The notes under the pieces were generated by a model. It searched no databases, was not told the DNA's origin, and saw only the letters and a program-made list of their open reading frames with translations. 64,000 nucleotides of DNA from the NCBI GenBank assembly GCA_900469965.1, contig UBZP01000017.1, forward strand, positions 1 to 64,000. Reading direction: 5' to 3'. Positions within the stretch are counted from its first letter, which is position 1, and every line of letters starts with the position of its first letter. A program made the position numbers and the translations under genes. Positions 52,883 to 61,357 of the stretch are shown piece after piece. The DNA is from Hyphomicrobiales bacterium (GTDB lineage Bacteria > Pseudomonadota > Alphaproteobacteria > Rhizobiales > Rhizobiaceae).

Positions 52883-54235
52883 TCAGGCGGCATCGATTGC
52901 GGATTGCAGCCTGTGTTCGAGGATGTCGTGGAAGGCGGAGATCAGGTTCGCGTACCAGAAGCGTCCCGCAACGGTGAGTTCGACCGTGTCGCCCACAAAG
53001 GAGAGCAGTCCGGTTTCCTGCCATTGGGAAAGAAGGGGGGCGAACGACGCTGCCACCTCGTCACCTGCGAGCGCGGCAAGGGCCGCCATGTCGAGCCGGC
53101 CGACCTCGAAGCTCGCCGTGACGAAGTTGCGCAAGGGCTGCAGGGCGTCGGATGTGGTGACCATGCCGAGCGGCTTGCGGCCGGCGGCGAGGTCCTGCCG
53201 GTACTGCACCAGGTCGCTGGCAAGCGCGTAGCTGATCTCACCGATCGAACCGCCCGCGCCGGAGCCGAAGGCGATGCAGTCCGCGCCCTCCTTGATGAGG
53301 AGGTTGTAGAGGTTTCTCTCGCGCGTCGTGCGGCCCCAGTGGTTGTTGCTGATCTGCCGCCAGTTCCGGCGCCGGAAGAATTTCGCGCCGGCGTCGTAGA
53401 AGCCGCCCAGTTCCGCAAGGCCGGGCGCGGCGGGGAACTTTCCCGCGGCAATCGCCGTCGAGAGCGGGGTGCCGGGAATGAGGTTCAGCCCGTAGAGGTC
53501 GATCCCGTCCGGGGCGAGCGCTGCGGCCGTTTCAAGGTCCTGCCGCCAGACCTCCGGCGTCTGGCCCGGCAGGCCGTAGATCAGATCGATCACCAGCGCC
53601 GCCCGGTCGCGGTCCCGCAGGTCTTCCAGGAAGCGGATGGCCTCCTCGCGGCTGGCGCGCCTTCCCTGCCTGCGGCGAACGGCCGTGTCGAAACTCTGGA
53701 CGCCGATCGAGAACCGGTTCGCGCCGGCTTCGAGGCAGGCGTCGATCTTCTCAGGGTCGAAATGAATGATGCGCCCTTCGACCGTGATCTCGCAGTCGGC
53801 GGCGAGCGGCAGCTCGGCCCGGACCGTCGCGATGATGCGGGACAGTTCCGTGGCGCCCAGCGCCGTCGGCGTGCCGCCGCCGAGATAGACCGCATGGACC
53901 GGACTGTTGCGGATCGCCGGCGATGCCGCCTCGCGGCGGATCTCTTCCACGACGAGGCCGGCGTAGTCCGCGCCCGCATCCGGCACATAGGCGTTGCGGT
54001 AGAAACCGCAGAACAGGCAGTGATTGGCGCAGAAGGGAACGTGGATATAGGCGAGACGCTTGCGCGGAGGGGAGGGGACAGACAGGATCTGCTGCCATGT
54101 CGCCTGAAACTCGCCCGGCGGGAGACGCTGCCGGCCCCGGAACGGCATGACGGCACTGCGGCGGGCAAACGCATCGCGCAACGGATCCGAGCCGTCGCCG
54201 CTTGCAAAATGTCGCGAGAACTCCCCACCCACCAT
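52883..54235 (-). CDS. hutW: HutW/ChuW radical-SAM haem-degrading enzyme
   Basis: 450 residues from 54235; an in-frame ATG at 54268 is possible, but it would lie right at the start of transcription expected from the FNR-type box. The radical-SAM cluster motif is FCANHCLFCGFY (CX3CX2C), with the HemN-type SAM segment YLGGGTPTAL and RFSIGVQSFD. The N-terminal SDPLRDAFARRSAVMPFRGR and the C-terminal NNHWGRTTRERNLYNLL mark the HutW/ChuW group rather than HemN. ChuW opens the haem ring without oxygen, releasing iron and forming anaerobilin. First gene of a three-gene operon. Confidence 0.87.
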   Translation of the reverse strand: MVGGEFSRHFASGDGSDPLRDAFARRSAVMPFRGRQRLPPGEFQATWQQILSVPSPPRKRLAYIHVPFCANHCLFCGFYRNAYVPDAGADYAGLVVEEIRREAASPAIRNSPVHAVYLGGGTPTALGATELSRIIATVRAELPLAADCEITVEGRIIHFDPEKIDACLEAGANRFSIGVQSFDTAVRRRQGRRASREEAIRFLEDLRDRDRAALVIDLIYGLPGQTPEVWRQDLETAAALAPDGIDLYGLNLIPGTPLSTAIAAGKFPAAPGLAELGGFYDAGAKFFRRRNWRQISNNHWGRTTRERNLYNLLIKEGADCIAFGSGAGGSIGEISYALASDLVQYRQDLAAGRKPLGMVTTSDALQPLRNFVTASFEVGRLDMAALAALAGDEVAASFAPLLSQWQETGLLSFVGDTVELTVAGRFWYANLISAFHDILEHRLQSAIDAA

Positions 54236-54303
54236 CGATCTGCCGGCCCCGCCCGATTTCCTGATCATCGCGGCGGACCCTATCGACGATAAACTTGAGT
54301 ACT

Positions 54304-54317
54304 TTGCTCCACATCAA
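54304..54317 (-). promoter_or_regulatory. FNR/FixK-type box upstream of hutW
   Basis: TTGCTCCACATCAA (plus strand) matches TTGAT-N4-ATCAA at 9 of 10 positions. The centre is 75 bases upstream of the 54235 start, giving a short leader if it acts from -41.5. This implies expression of haem breakdown under low oxygen, as for nosR. Confidence 0.65.
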
Positions 54318-54385
54318 ATACGGGATTGGTTTCGCATGTTTATTGCTACGACCGTCGCCTGCAGCGTGCGGGCTCGTTCCTTCCC

Positions 54386-54407
54386 GTGTTTGCCGCATCG
54401 CAAACAC
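54386..54407. promoter_or_regulatory. Perfect 22-bp dyad before the copper operon
   Basis: GTGTTTGC (54386-54393), six bases, GCAAACAC (54400-54407), 75 bases upstream of the DUF2946 gene and also in the leader-proximal region of hutW. The binding protein is unknown. Confidence 0.55.
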
Positions 54408-54481
54408 TGCGACAATAAGACGGGCCGGAAGACTGTTCAGGGTGAGGCGTGCTTGGTAAAGGCAGGGCACGAGAGGGTTCG

Positions 54482-54874
54482 ATGAAGAGACGGACGCAAC
54501 AGCGCAGGAACGGAATGGTGGCTCTGGCCGCCGCGATCCTGTTTGCGTTGCAGGCCCTCCTCGGCACGTTCGCGACCGCGGCGGCCGCCGCCACTCCGGC
54601 GATGGTCGATGCGTTCGGCGATCCGCTCTGCATCACCCATCTGGAACAGCAGCCGACACCCGAGCCCGGCAAGGACCACTCGGCTGCGCCGGACTGCTGC
54701 ACGCTTCTCTGCGGCGTGGCGACAGGCTTCGTGCCGACCGATCCCGGTGTCGCCACCCTGTTCAATCCGCTTGCCCAGCCATCGCAGCGGATGCCTGGCG
54801 GCCATGCGGCCCCGCTCGGGCCGGCGCATGACGACCTTCCCGGCCATCCGCGCGGTCCCCCACTGGCCGCCTGA
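54482..54874 (+). CDS. DUF2946-like small exported protein
   Basis: 130 residues, GAGAGGG upstream. A signal or anchor segment (GMVALAAAILFALQALLGTFATAAAAA) is followed by a short region with CITHLEQQ, HSAAPDCCTLLCGVATG and a His/Pro-rich tail. Paired cysteines and histidines suggest metal contact. Such DUF2946 proteins often stand before copper genes, as here, with YcnI and CopCD following. The biochemical role is not known. Confidence 0.6.
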   Translation: MKRRTQQRRNGMVALAAAILFALQALLGTFATAAAAATPAMVDAFGDPLCITHLEQQPTPEPGKDHSAAPDCCTLLCGVATGFVPTDPGVATLFNPLAQPSQRMPGGHAAPLGPAHDDLPGHPRGPPLAA

Positions 54875-55089
54875 TCGCACGCCGGCAACTCGTTCGACTG
54901 GACATGACGTTTCGACCGACCCCGCGTGACCGCGTCTGCGGGCGGGGAGGGCAGGGGTCTCGGGGCTATCGCGCCCCGGCCGTCACCTGACCTGTCGTCG
55001 ACCGAGCCAGCCGGCGCCCGCGATCCCCCGTCGCTTTTTCCCATTCCAAACCATGCCGGCAAGATGACCGGCTCCATTGGAGAACGACT

Positions 55090-55620
55090 ATGCTGAAGAA
55101 AACTCTCGTCACCGTCGCCGCCCTCGCGCTCGGCGCAGGAACCGCCTTTGCCCACGTCTCGCTGCAATTGAAGGAAGCGCCGGTGGGATCGACCTACCGC
55201 GCGATCTTCCAGGTGCCGCACGGGTGCGAAGGCAAGCCGACGAACACGGTTCGCGTGCAGATCCCCGAGGGCGTGATCGCCGTCAAGTCGCAGCCGAAGG
55301 CCGGCTGGAAGCTGGACAAGATCAAGGGCCCTTACGCGAAATCCTATGACTACTACGGCACGCCCACCAGCGAAGGGGTCAAGGAAGTGGTCTGGAGCGG
55401 CGGCGCGCTTGCCGACGACGAGTATGACGAGTTCGTGCTGCGGGTCTACCTGACGAAGGACCTGAAGGCCGGCGAGACGCTCTATTTCCCGGTCGTGCAG
55501 GAATGCCCGGACGGCATGGCGGAGCGCTGGATCGAGATTCCGGCAAAAGGCCAGTCGGCCGACGACCTCGAGCTGCCCGCACCGGGCGTGACGCTGATCG
55601 AGGCTGTGGCCGGTCATTGA
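55090..55620 (+). CDS. ycnI: YcnI-like DUF1775 copper protein
   Basis: 176 residues, GGAGAACG upstream. The signal peptide ends AFA-HVSLQLKEAP, so the mature N-terminal residue is histidine, as in the copper-binding YcnI family. GSTYRAIFQVPHGCEGKPTNTVRVQIPEGVI, VVWSGGALADDEYDEFVLRVYL and FPVVQEC follow the DUF1775 pattern, including a conserved tryptophan. It is an exported Cu(II)-binding protein, located next to the CopC-CopD fusion. The 215 bases before it contain GC-rich stems but no recognised riboswitch. Confidence 0.87.
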   Translation: MLKKTLVTVAALALGAGTAFAHVSLQLKEAPVGSTYRAIFQVPHGCEGKPTNTVRVQIPEGVIAVKSQPKAGWKLDKIKGPYAKSYDYYGTPTSEGVKEVVWSGGALADDEYDEFVLRVYLTKDLKAGETLYFPVVQECPDGMAERWIEIPAKGQSADDLELPAPGVTLIEAVAGH

Positions 55621-55677
55621 CACTGACGCGGCCGGCGCCATCGTGCGCCGGCCGTGCCTGTCGTTCGGAGTTTTCTC

Positions 55678-57282
55678 GTGCTCGCATGGAACCGCAGTCT
55701 TGGACGATCCGGCATCCTGGCCCTGCTGGCCGGCCTGCTGTGGTGCTGCCTCGCCGGCATGGCGATGGCGCATGCATCGCTGACGGGGGCGGTCCCGCCG
55801 GACGGCGCGGTCATGGGCGCACCACCGAAGACCCTGTCTCTGTCCTTCAGCGAGCCGGTGTCGCCGCTGGTGCTGAAGCTGATCCGGCCGGATGGCCAGG
55901 CGACGGCGCTCGATGATTTCATTCTTCGCGACACCACGCTGGATATCACCACCCCCGACGGCCTCGGGGCAGGGACCCATGTGCTGACCTGGCGCGTCGT
56001 CTCGGAGGACGGCCACCCCGTCGCGGGGTCCACGATCTTTTCGATCGGCGCGCCGAGCAAGGGGCCGCAGGCTGAGGGCGCGCCGATCGACTGGCCCCTG
56101 CGATCCGCACTCTGGCTTGCCCGGATCGCGATGTATGTCGGCCTCTTCTTCGGCATCGGCGGCGTCTTCGTGACGCGCTGGCTGACGCCCGGCGAGACCC
56201 CGCGGCTCGCCCGGGCGGCAACGCTGCTGGGCCTCGTCGCGACGGCGCTATCGCTTGGATTGCAGGGCCTCGATGCCCTTGGCGCGCCGCTGGCCGCGCT
56301 TTTCGATCCCGCCGTCTGGAAGGCCGGCTTCGCGACGAGCTTCGGCGCGACCGTCGTGGTCCTGTCGGCGGGTTTCTGCCTTGCCGTCGCTGCCGCCCGC
56401 TCCGGGTCGGCGGCCCTTGGCCGGGCGGCATCGCTTATGGCACTTCTTGCGGGAAGCGGCGCGCTGGCCCTGAGCGGCCATGCGAGCGCCGCCGCTCCGC
56501 AATGGCTGACGCGCCCGGCGGTCTTCGTTCATGCGATCACGATCGCGATCTGGATCGGCGCCCTCCTGCCGCTGGCCGCTGCCCTGCGCGGCGATCCCGA
56601 CGTCGGCCGGCAGGCGCTCGGCCGGTTCTTCCGGCTGATCCCGCTCTGCGTTGCGTTGCTCGTCCTGGCCGGCCTGCTTCTGGCTGCCATCCAGGTCCGC
56701 GACCCTGCCGCACTGCTATCGACCGCCTATGGCAAGGTGCTTCTGGCGAAGGGTGCATTGCTGGCGGTTCTGTTCGGCGTGGTCGCCCTAAACCGCTGGA
56801 TCCTCACCGGCCCGGCGGCCGAGGGCGACTGCAAGGCCGTACGCCGGCTAAGGAAATCCATCGCCGTCGAGATCCTGATCGTCGTGGCCGTCCTCGCGGC
56901 CGCTTCGGCGTGGCGGTTCACGCCGCCGCCGCGCGCGCTCGCCGTCACGGCGGCGCAGCCGGCTTCGGTTCATATCCATGCCGACAAGGCGATGGCGCAG
57001 GTCGCCATCACGCCGGGGCATGCCGGACCCGTCGCGATCTCGGCCGTCGTTCTTTCCCCCGACTTCAGCCCGCTCGCCGCCAAGGACGTCACCTTCGTGC
57101 TGTCGAACGCGCAGGCAGGCATCGAGCCGATGCGCAGGAAAGCCGCCCTGCAGGCGGACGGGACATGGCTCGCGTCCGACGTCGTCGTTCCGCTCGCCGG
57201 TCAATGGCAGCTGCGCATCGACATCCTCATCAGCGACTTCGAGCTCCTGCGCCTGCAGGACGCAATCACGTTGCGCCCCTGA
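55678..57282 (+). CDS. CopC-CopD fusion, copper uptake
   Basis: 534 residues starting at GTG 55678, with CGGAG 8 bases before. After the signal (AMA-HASLTGAVPPDG), the CopC domain begins with its copper-binding histidine and has SEDGHPVAGSTIF. Residues about 140-400 hold eight membrane spans of CopD (LWLARIAMYVGLFFGIGGVF, SGHASAAAPQWLTRPAVFVHAITIAIWIGALLPLA). A C-terminal periplasmic domain of about 120 residues (SVHIHADKAMAQVAIT) completes the YobA-type protein. It brings copper into the cytosol. Confidence 0.87.
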   Translation: MLAWNRSLGRSGILALLAGLLWCCLAGMAMAHASLTGAVPPDGAVMGAPPKTLSLSFSEPVSPLVLKLIRPDGQATALDDFILRDTTLDITTPDGLGAGTHVLTWRVVSEDGHPVAGSTIFSIGAPSKGPQAEGAPIDWPLRSALWLARIAMYVGLFFGIGGVFVTRWLTPGETPRLARAATLLGLVATALSLGLQGLDALGAPLAALFDPAVWKAGFATSFGATVVVLSAGFCLAVAAARSGSAALGRAASLMALLAGSGALALSGHASAAAPQWLTRPAVFVHAITIAIWIGALLPLAAALRGDPDVGRQALGRFFRLIPLCVALLVLAGLLLAAIQVRDPAALLSTAYGKVLLAKGALLAVLFGVVALNRWILTGPAAEGDCKAVRRLRKSIAVEILIVVAVLAAASAWRFTPPPRALAVTAAQPASVHIHADKAMAQVAITPGHAGPVAISAVVLSPDFSPLAAKDVTFVLSNAQAGIEPMRRKAALQADGTWLASDVVVPLAGQWQLRIDILISDFELLRLQDAITLRP

Positions 57283-57319
57283 GAGCAAAAGGTGTCGCAC
57301 CAAGGAGGTGCGGCACGCT

Positions 57320-58204
57320 TCAGTCCAGCGCGCGGGTCACGTCGTCGAAGAGTTCGTCGACCTCGAGCTGCCGGTCGATCAGCCCCTGCTGCCAGGAATA
57401 GCGGATGATCGTCTGAAGCGTCTTGCGGTTGGCCTCGACGCCGTAAGGCCGCGTGTCGAAACCCTTCAGCCCGGCCTTGGCCTTGCTTTCCTTCAGCATC
57501 CGGTAGAGTTCGCGCACGATGTCGGGCCGCTCCTCCGACAGGTCCTTGCGGACGACGAAGACGTGGTTCAGCGGGATCACGCCGGTCCGTTCGTACCAGG
57601 CCCTGGCGGCTTCCTGCGGGTCGGGGATGACGGTCTTCAGGCGCGGATCGTCCGGCATGTTGCTGCCCAGCATGGCGGCATCCAGCGAGCCGTCCAGAAG
57701 CATGTTGACCAGCTTCTGTCCCGGCGCGCCGCGCGTCACGTTCGACGGCTCGGCATAGTCCTCGACATGCGCGTCCTCGAAGCAGACCCAGGTGATCTTT
57801 TCCAGGTCCACGCCGTATTCGTTCTGCAGGATCCCGCGCACCCAGACGCCGGTGGTCTGCGTATAGGCGCGCACGCCCACGCGCTTGCCGGCGAGGTCGC
57901 CCGGCAGCAGGACCCGGTTTTCGGCGTTGTAGGCGATGCAGTGATGCTGGAAGCGGCCGGAAATGGGGGCCGGCATCAGCACCAGCGGGGCGCCGCGGGC
58001 CTTTGCCATCAGGAAGGTCACGATCGCCAGTTCGCCGGCCTGGAAAGCCGCCTCCCGGACGAAGGCCTTGAACCCGAGGTTCGAGGGATCGTAGTCGGCA
58101 TAGTCGAGCCGCAGGAGCGGGGATGTCACCTCGCCGTTGCGCAGCGCCCGGGTCACCCCGTATTCGGCCAGCAGCGTATGGATGGGGATCTGGGTTTCGG
58201 TCAT
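57320..58204 (-). CDS. 4,5-Dihydroxyphthalate decarboxylase-like protein (copy 1)
   Basis: 294 residues, GAGGAGAA upstream, no signal peptide. The fold is that of periplasmic binding proteins adapted to a cytosolic enzyme, as in Pht5. The core GVRAYTQTTGVWVRGILQNEYG is nearly identical to one in the gene at 61358. Other segments: FLMAKARGAPLVLMPAPISGRFQHHCIAYN and IPLNHVFVVRKDLSEERPDIV. Family members convert 4,5-dihydroxyphthalate to protocatechuate; many relatives are of unknown substrate. It ends the visible leftward aromatic cluster. Confidence 0.72.
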   Translation of the reverse strand: MTETQIPIHTLLAEYGVTRALRNGEVTSPLLRLDYADYDPSNLGFKAFVREAAFQAGELAIVTFLMAKARGAPLVLMPAPISGRFQHHCIAYNAENRVLLPGDLAGKRVGVRAYTQTTGVWVRGILQNEYGVDLEKITWVCFEDAHVEDYAEPSNVTRGAPGQKLVNMLLDGSLDAAMLGSNMPDDPRLKTVIPDPQEAARAWYERTGVIPLNHVFVVRKDLSEERPDIVRELYRMLKESKAKAGLKGFDTRPYGVEANRKTLQTIIRYSWQQGLIDRQLEVDELFDDVTRALD

Positions 58205-58239
58205 GGAGTTCTCCTCGGTTCTGTCGGGGAATTTCGATC

Positions 58240-58974
58240 TCAGAGTTCGTCGACGGTGCGCGGAAACACCGACTGGAAGCCTTCGGCGTATTGCGCATGG
58301 CGGCCGCCGGACTGGCCGCCGGAATTGCGCATGAAATGGTTGGCGCGGTTCTGCGCGAGCCGGGTGTAGTAGTCCCAGAGGTGTTCCTGGCCCTCCATGC
58401 ACTCGATGGCGGCGCGCTTCTTCTCCCAGACCGGCGTGACGTCGAGGAACACGTCCGGCTTCCAGCCCATCTGCTCGGTCTGGTGCGGCTCGAACAGATA
58501 GAGCTGCGGCGCTCCCAGCACCTTCTCGCCCGGATTGTGACCCCAGGCCTGGGCGATCATGCGCGTCTCCAGCGCCACCTGCGTGGCGTACATGTGGTCG
58601 GTGTTGTAGGGGTCGTACTGGGAGTGGCTCAGCATGAAGGCCGGCTGCACGGCGCGGATCACGTCGACGAGGCGATACTTGTCGTCGTCGGTCAGGCGCA
58701 GGGGATAGTCGCCGAGATCGAAGCTGATCAGGTCGTGCACGCCGAGCGCCTGTGCCGCCTTCTCGGCCTCCGCGCGGCGGGCGGCCTTGACCTTGCCGAG
58801 GCTCATGCCCGGCTCCTTCCAGAGCTTGGCCGATTCGCCGCGCTCGCCGAAGGACAGGCAGACGACCGTTACCGCATAACCCAGCGATGCGTGGAGCGCG
58901 ATCGCGCCGCCGCACCGCCAGACGAAGTCGGCGGCATGGGCGCTGATGACGAGGGCGGCTTTCTTCTGCGACAT
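58240..58974 (-). CDS. galB: PIG-L-family 4-oxalomesaconate hydratase (GalB type)
   Basis: 244 residues. The LmbE/PIG-L fold begins with VISAHAADFVWRCGGAIALHASLGY; the usual HPDD zinc motif is HAAD, as I know it in GalB. The segments VVCLSFGERGESAKLW, FDLGDYPLRL, LSHSQYDPYNTDHMYAT, YLFEPHQTEQMGWKPD and LWDYYTRLA fit GalB of gallate degradation rather than sugar deacetylases. It hydrates 4-oxalomesaconate to 4-carboxy-4-hydroxy-2-oxoadipate. Confidence 0.82.
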   Translation of the reverse strand: MSQKKAALVISAHAADFVWRCGGAIALHASLGYAVTVVCLSFGERGESAKLWKEPGMSLGKVKAARRAEAEKAAQALGVHDLISFDLGDYPLRLTDDDKYRLVDVIRAVQPAFMLSHSQYDPYNTDHMYATQVALETRMIAQAWGHNPGEKVLGAPQLYLFEPHQTEQMGWKPDVFLDVTPVWEKKRAAIECMEGQEHLWDYYTRLAQNRANHFMRNSGGQSGGRHAQYAEGFQSVFPRTVDEL

Positions 58975-58992
58975 GGACGGTCCTCCGATTGG

Positions 58993-60276
58993 CTATTTCG
59001 ATCCCGGCGCGTCGGCAGCCGGTACGGTTTCGGCCGGCTCCTCGCCGCCGTTCAGTTCGACGATCCGCCGCTCGCGCAGCAGGACGAGCGCTCCCATCGA
59101 AAGGATGATCAGCCCGTTGACCGCCATGGCCCAGCGCGCGCCGATCAGGCCGGCGGCGCCCGCGGTGGCGGCCGTGCCCAGCTGCACCAGCCCCCTGTTC
59201 AGCATCAGGATCGAGATGACCCGCCCCCGGATGTGATCCGGCACCCGCATCTGCAGGATCGTGTTGTTGGCGGCGTTGTATGCGATCTGGAATGCGCCGG
59301 CGGCCAGCAGCAGGACCGGCGCCACGACGAGAAACGGATTGGCGGCAAAGACGATGAGGACGGCCCCGAAGCCGATCAGGAAGACCGTCATCCATCGACC
59401 GGAGGCGGCCACCCGGGGCAGGCTTGCGAGCATGAGCGCGCCCGCGACCGATCCGCCGGCGGCAAACGCGGTGAGCAGGCCCAGGCCCTCCGGCCCGATG
59501 CGAAAGACGTCGTGGGCAAACAGCGTCAGGATGCTGAGATAGGGCTGACCGAAGAAGGTCGGCACCAGCGCGATCAGCACGAGCAGCAGCACCGTCCGCT
59601 CGCCGCGCACATAGGCCATGCCCTCGACGATGCTCTTGCGCAGTGACGGCGAGGGCGAACGCTGCGGATCGGGCGGAAACCGCATCGCCTGCAAGGAGCC
59701 GATCACCACCACGAAGCTCGCCGCGTTCAGCGCGAAGCAGAAGCCGGTGCCGAGCGTGCCGATGATCACCCCGGCGAGCGCCGGCCCGAGGATCTTGGTC
59801 AGGTTGACCGTCATCGAATGCAGCGCGATCGCGTTCGGAAGGTCGCTTCTCGGCACCAGCTCGGAGATCAGCGAATGGCGGGCCGGCATGTTGAAGGCGG
59901 TGAAGATCCCGCGTCCGGTCGCGACCGTGAGAATGGCCCAGATCGGGGCGCCGCCCCACAGAACCATGACGGCCAGGAAGGCCGCCATCGCCATCGCCGC
60001 CGACTGGGTCAGCATCATCAGTCGACGGCGGGGCAGGCGGTCGGCCATCGCCCCGCCGACAAGGACAAACAGAAGGATCGGCAGACCCCGGCACAGGTTG
60101 ACGAGCGCCAGGTGGAACGGCGAACCGGTGGTCGCGACCACGAGCCAGTTCAGCGCCACCTGGTCCATCCAGTCGCCCGTGTTCGAAACCATCGTGCCGA
60201 TCCACATCAGGCGATAGTTCCGATGGCGCAGCGCCGAGAAAGCCCGTCCTATCCTGCTCGCCGACCAGCGGATCAT
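58993..60276 (-). CDS. MFS transporter (EntS/MFS_3-like)
   Basis: 427 residues with twelve spans; the N-terminus ALRHRNYRLMWIGTMVSNTGDWMDQVALNWLV is typical of the MFS_3 group. The loop GGAMADRLPRRRLMMLTQS carries the usual MFS A-motif. It lies between the two oxalomesaconate hydratase genes, spaced 18 and 20 bases, so it is likely an uptake or efflux carrier for the aromatic substrate. Confidence 0.83.
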   Translation of the reverse strand: MIRWSASRIGRAFSALRHRNYRLMWIGTMVSNTGDWMDQVALNWLVVATTGSPFHLALVNLCRGLPILLFVLVGGAMADRLPRRRLMMLTQSAAMAMAAFLAVMVLWGGAPIWAILTVATGRGIFTAFNMPARHSLISELVPRSDLPNAIALHSMTVNLTKILGPALAGVIIGTLGTGFCFALNAASFVVVIGSLQAMRFPPDPQRSPSPSLRKSIVEGMAYVRGERTVLLLVLIALVPTFFGQPYLSILTLFAHDVFRIGPEGLGLLTAFAAGGSVAGALMLASLPRVAASGRWMTVFLIGFGAVLIVFAANPFLVVAPVLLLAAGAFQIAYNAANNTILQMRVPDHIRGRVISILMLNRGLVQLGTAATAGAAGLIGARWAMAVNGLIILSMGALVLLRERRIVELNGGEEPAETVPAADAPGSK

Positions 60277-60296
60277 GGTGTGTCCCGCCGTACCGA

Positions 60297-61325
60297 TCAG
60301 GCGTCCATGCGCGCGAGCGCGGCGCCGAGCCTCGGATAGACCTTCAGCACGTTCTCGTAATAGATCATGCGGCGGTCCTCCGCCGTCAGCCAGGGAACGT
60401 TGTCGATATAGCGCTTGGTGTCGTCGAAGCGGTGGCCGGTCTCGGGGTCGATCCCCTTGACCGCTCCGATCATCTCGGAGGCGAACAGCACGTTCTTCAC
60501 CGGGATCACCTTCGTCAGGAGCTGCACGCCGGGATCGTGATAGACGCAGGTGTCGAAGAAGACGTTGTCGAGCAGCAGTTCGGGTAAAGGCGGCCGTTTC
60601 AGGTCCTGGGCCAGCCCGCGGTAGCGGCCCCAGTGATAGGGCACGGCGCCGCCGCCATGGGGAATGACGAACTTGAGCGTCGGGAAATCCTTGAACAGGT
60701 CCGACAGCAGAAGCTGCATGAAGGCCGTCGTGTCGGCCGCGAGGTAGTGCGCGCCGGTGCCATGGAAGCAGGGATTGCAGGACGAAGCGACATGGACCAT
60801 GGCCGGCACGTCCAGTTCCACCAGCTTCTCGTAGAGCGGATACCAGTGGCGATCGGTCAGCGGCGGATCGGTCCAGTAGCCGCCGGAAGGATCGGGATTG
60901 AGGTTGCAGCCGACGAAGCCGAGTTCCGTCACGCAGCGCTCGAGCTCAGCGATGCAGTTTGCCGGCGCGACGCCCGGCGATTGCGGCAACTGGCAGACAC
61001 CGACGAAGCTCTTCGGAAAGAGCCGGGTGGCGCGGTAGATGAGGTCGTTGCAGACCTCGGCCCATTGCTGCGAGACCTTTGCGTCGCCCTCGTGATGGGC
61101 CATCTTGCCGGCGCCGGGCGAAAAGAGCGTCACATCCGTTCCGCGCTCCCGCTGCAGGCGCACCTGGTTGTCCTCCAGCGTCGAGCGGATCTCGTCGTCG
61201 GAGATGACCAGCTCGTCCTTGTGCGGTGCGGCCGCCTTTGCCTTGAAGGCCTCGAGCTGGCGGGCGCGGAAGGCCTGCAGCGCCTTGGGCGCGGTCGTGT
61301 AGTGTCCGTGGCAGTCGATGATCAT
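60297..61325 (-). CDS. ligJ: 4-Oxalomesaconate hydratase, amidohydrolase type (LigJ)
   Basis: 342 residues, AGGAGGAG upstream, the exact length of LigJ. The family start MIIDCHGHYTTAPKAL gives the metal His-x-His. Later come LFSPGAGKMAHHEGD, NLNPDPSGGYWTDPPLTDRHWYPLYEKLVEL, AMVHVASS, IPHGGGAVPYHWGRYRG and FASEMIGAVKGIDP. LigJ performs the same hydration as GalB in the protocatechuate 4,5-cleavage route. The two genes are only 1.3 kb apart. Confidence 0.88.
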   Translation of the reverse strand: MIIDCHGHYTTAPKALQAFRARQLEAFKAKAAAPHKDELVISDDEIRSTLEDNQVRLQRERGTDVTLFSPGAGKMAHHEGDAKVSQQWAEVCNDLIYRATRLFPKSFVGVCQLPQSPGVAPANCIAELERCVTELGFVGCNLNPDPSGGYWTDPPLTDRHWYPLYEKLVELDVPAMVHVASSCNPCFHGTGAHYLAADTTAFMQLLLSDLFKDFPTLKFVIPHGGGAVPYHWGRYRGLAQDLKRPPLPELLLDNVFFDTCVYHDPGVQLLTKVIPVKNVLFASEMIGAVKGIDPETGHRFDDTKRYIDNVPWLTAEDRRMIYYENVLKVYPRLGAALARMDA

Positions 61326-61357
61326 GTCTTTTCTCCTCCTGGGTCCGCGGCAGCCGT

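Noticed and set aside
57320-58204. ABC-transporter binding protein
   Set aside because: The fold fits, but there is no signal peptide and no permease or ATPase nearby, while aromatic degradation genes surround it.
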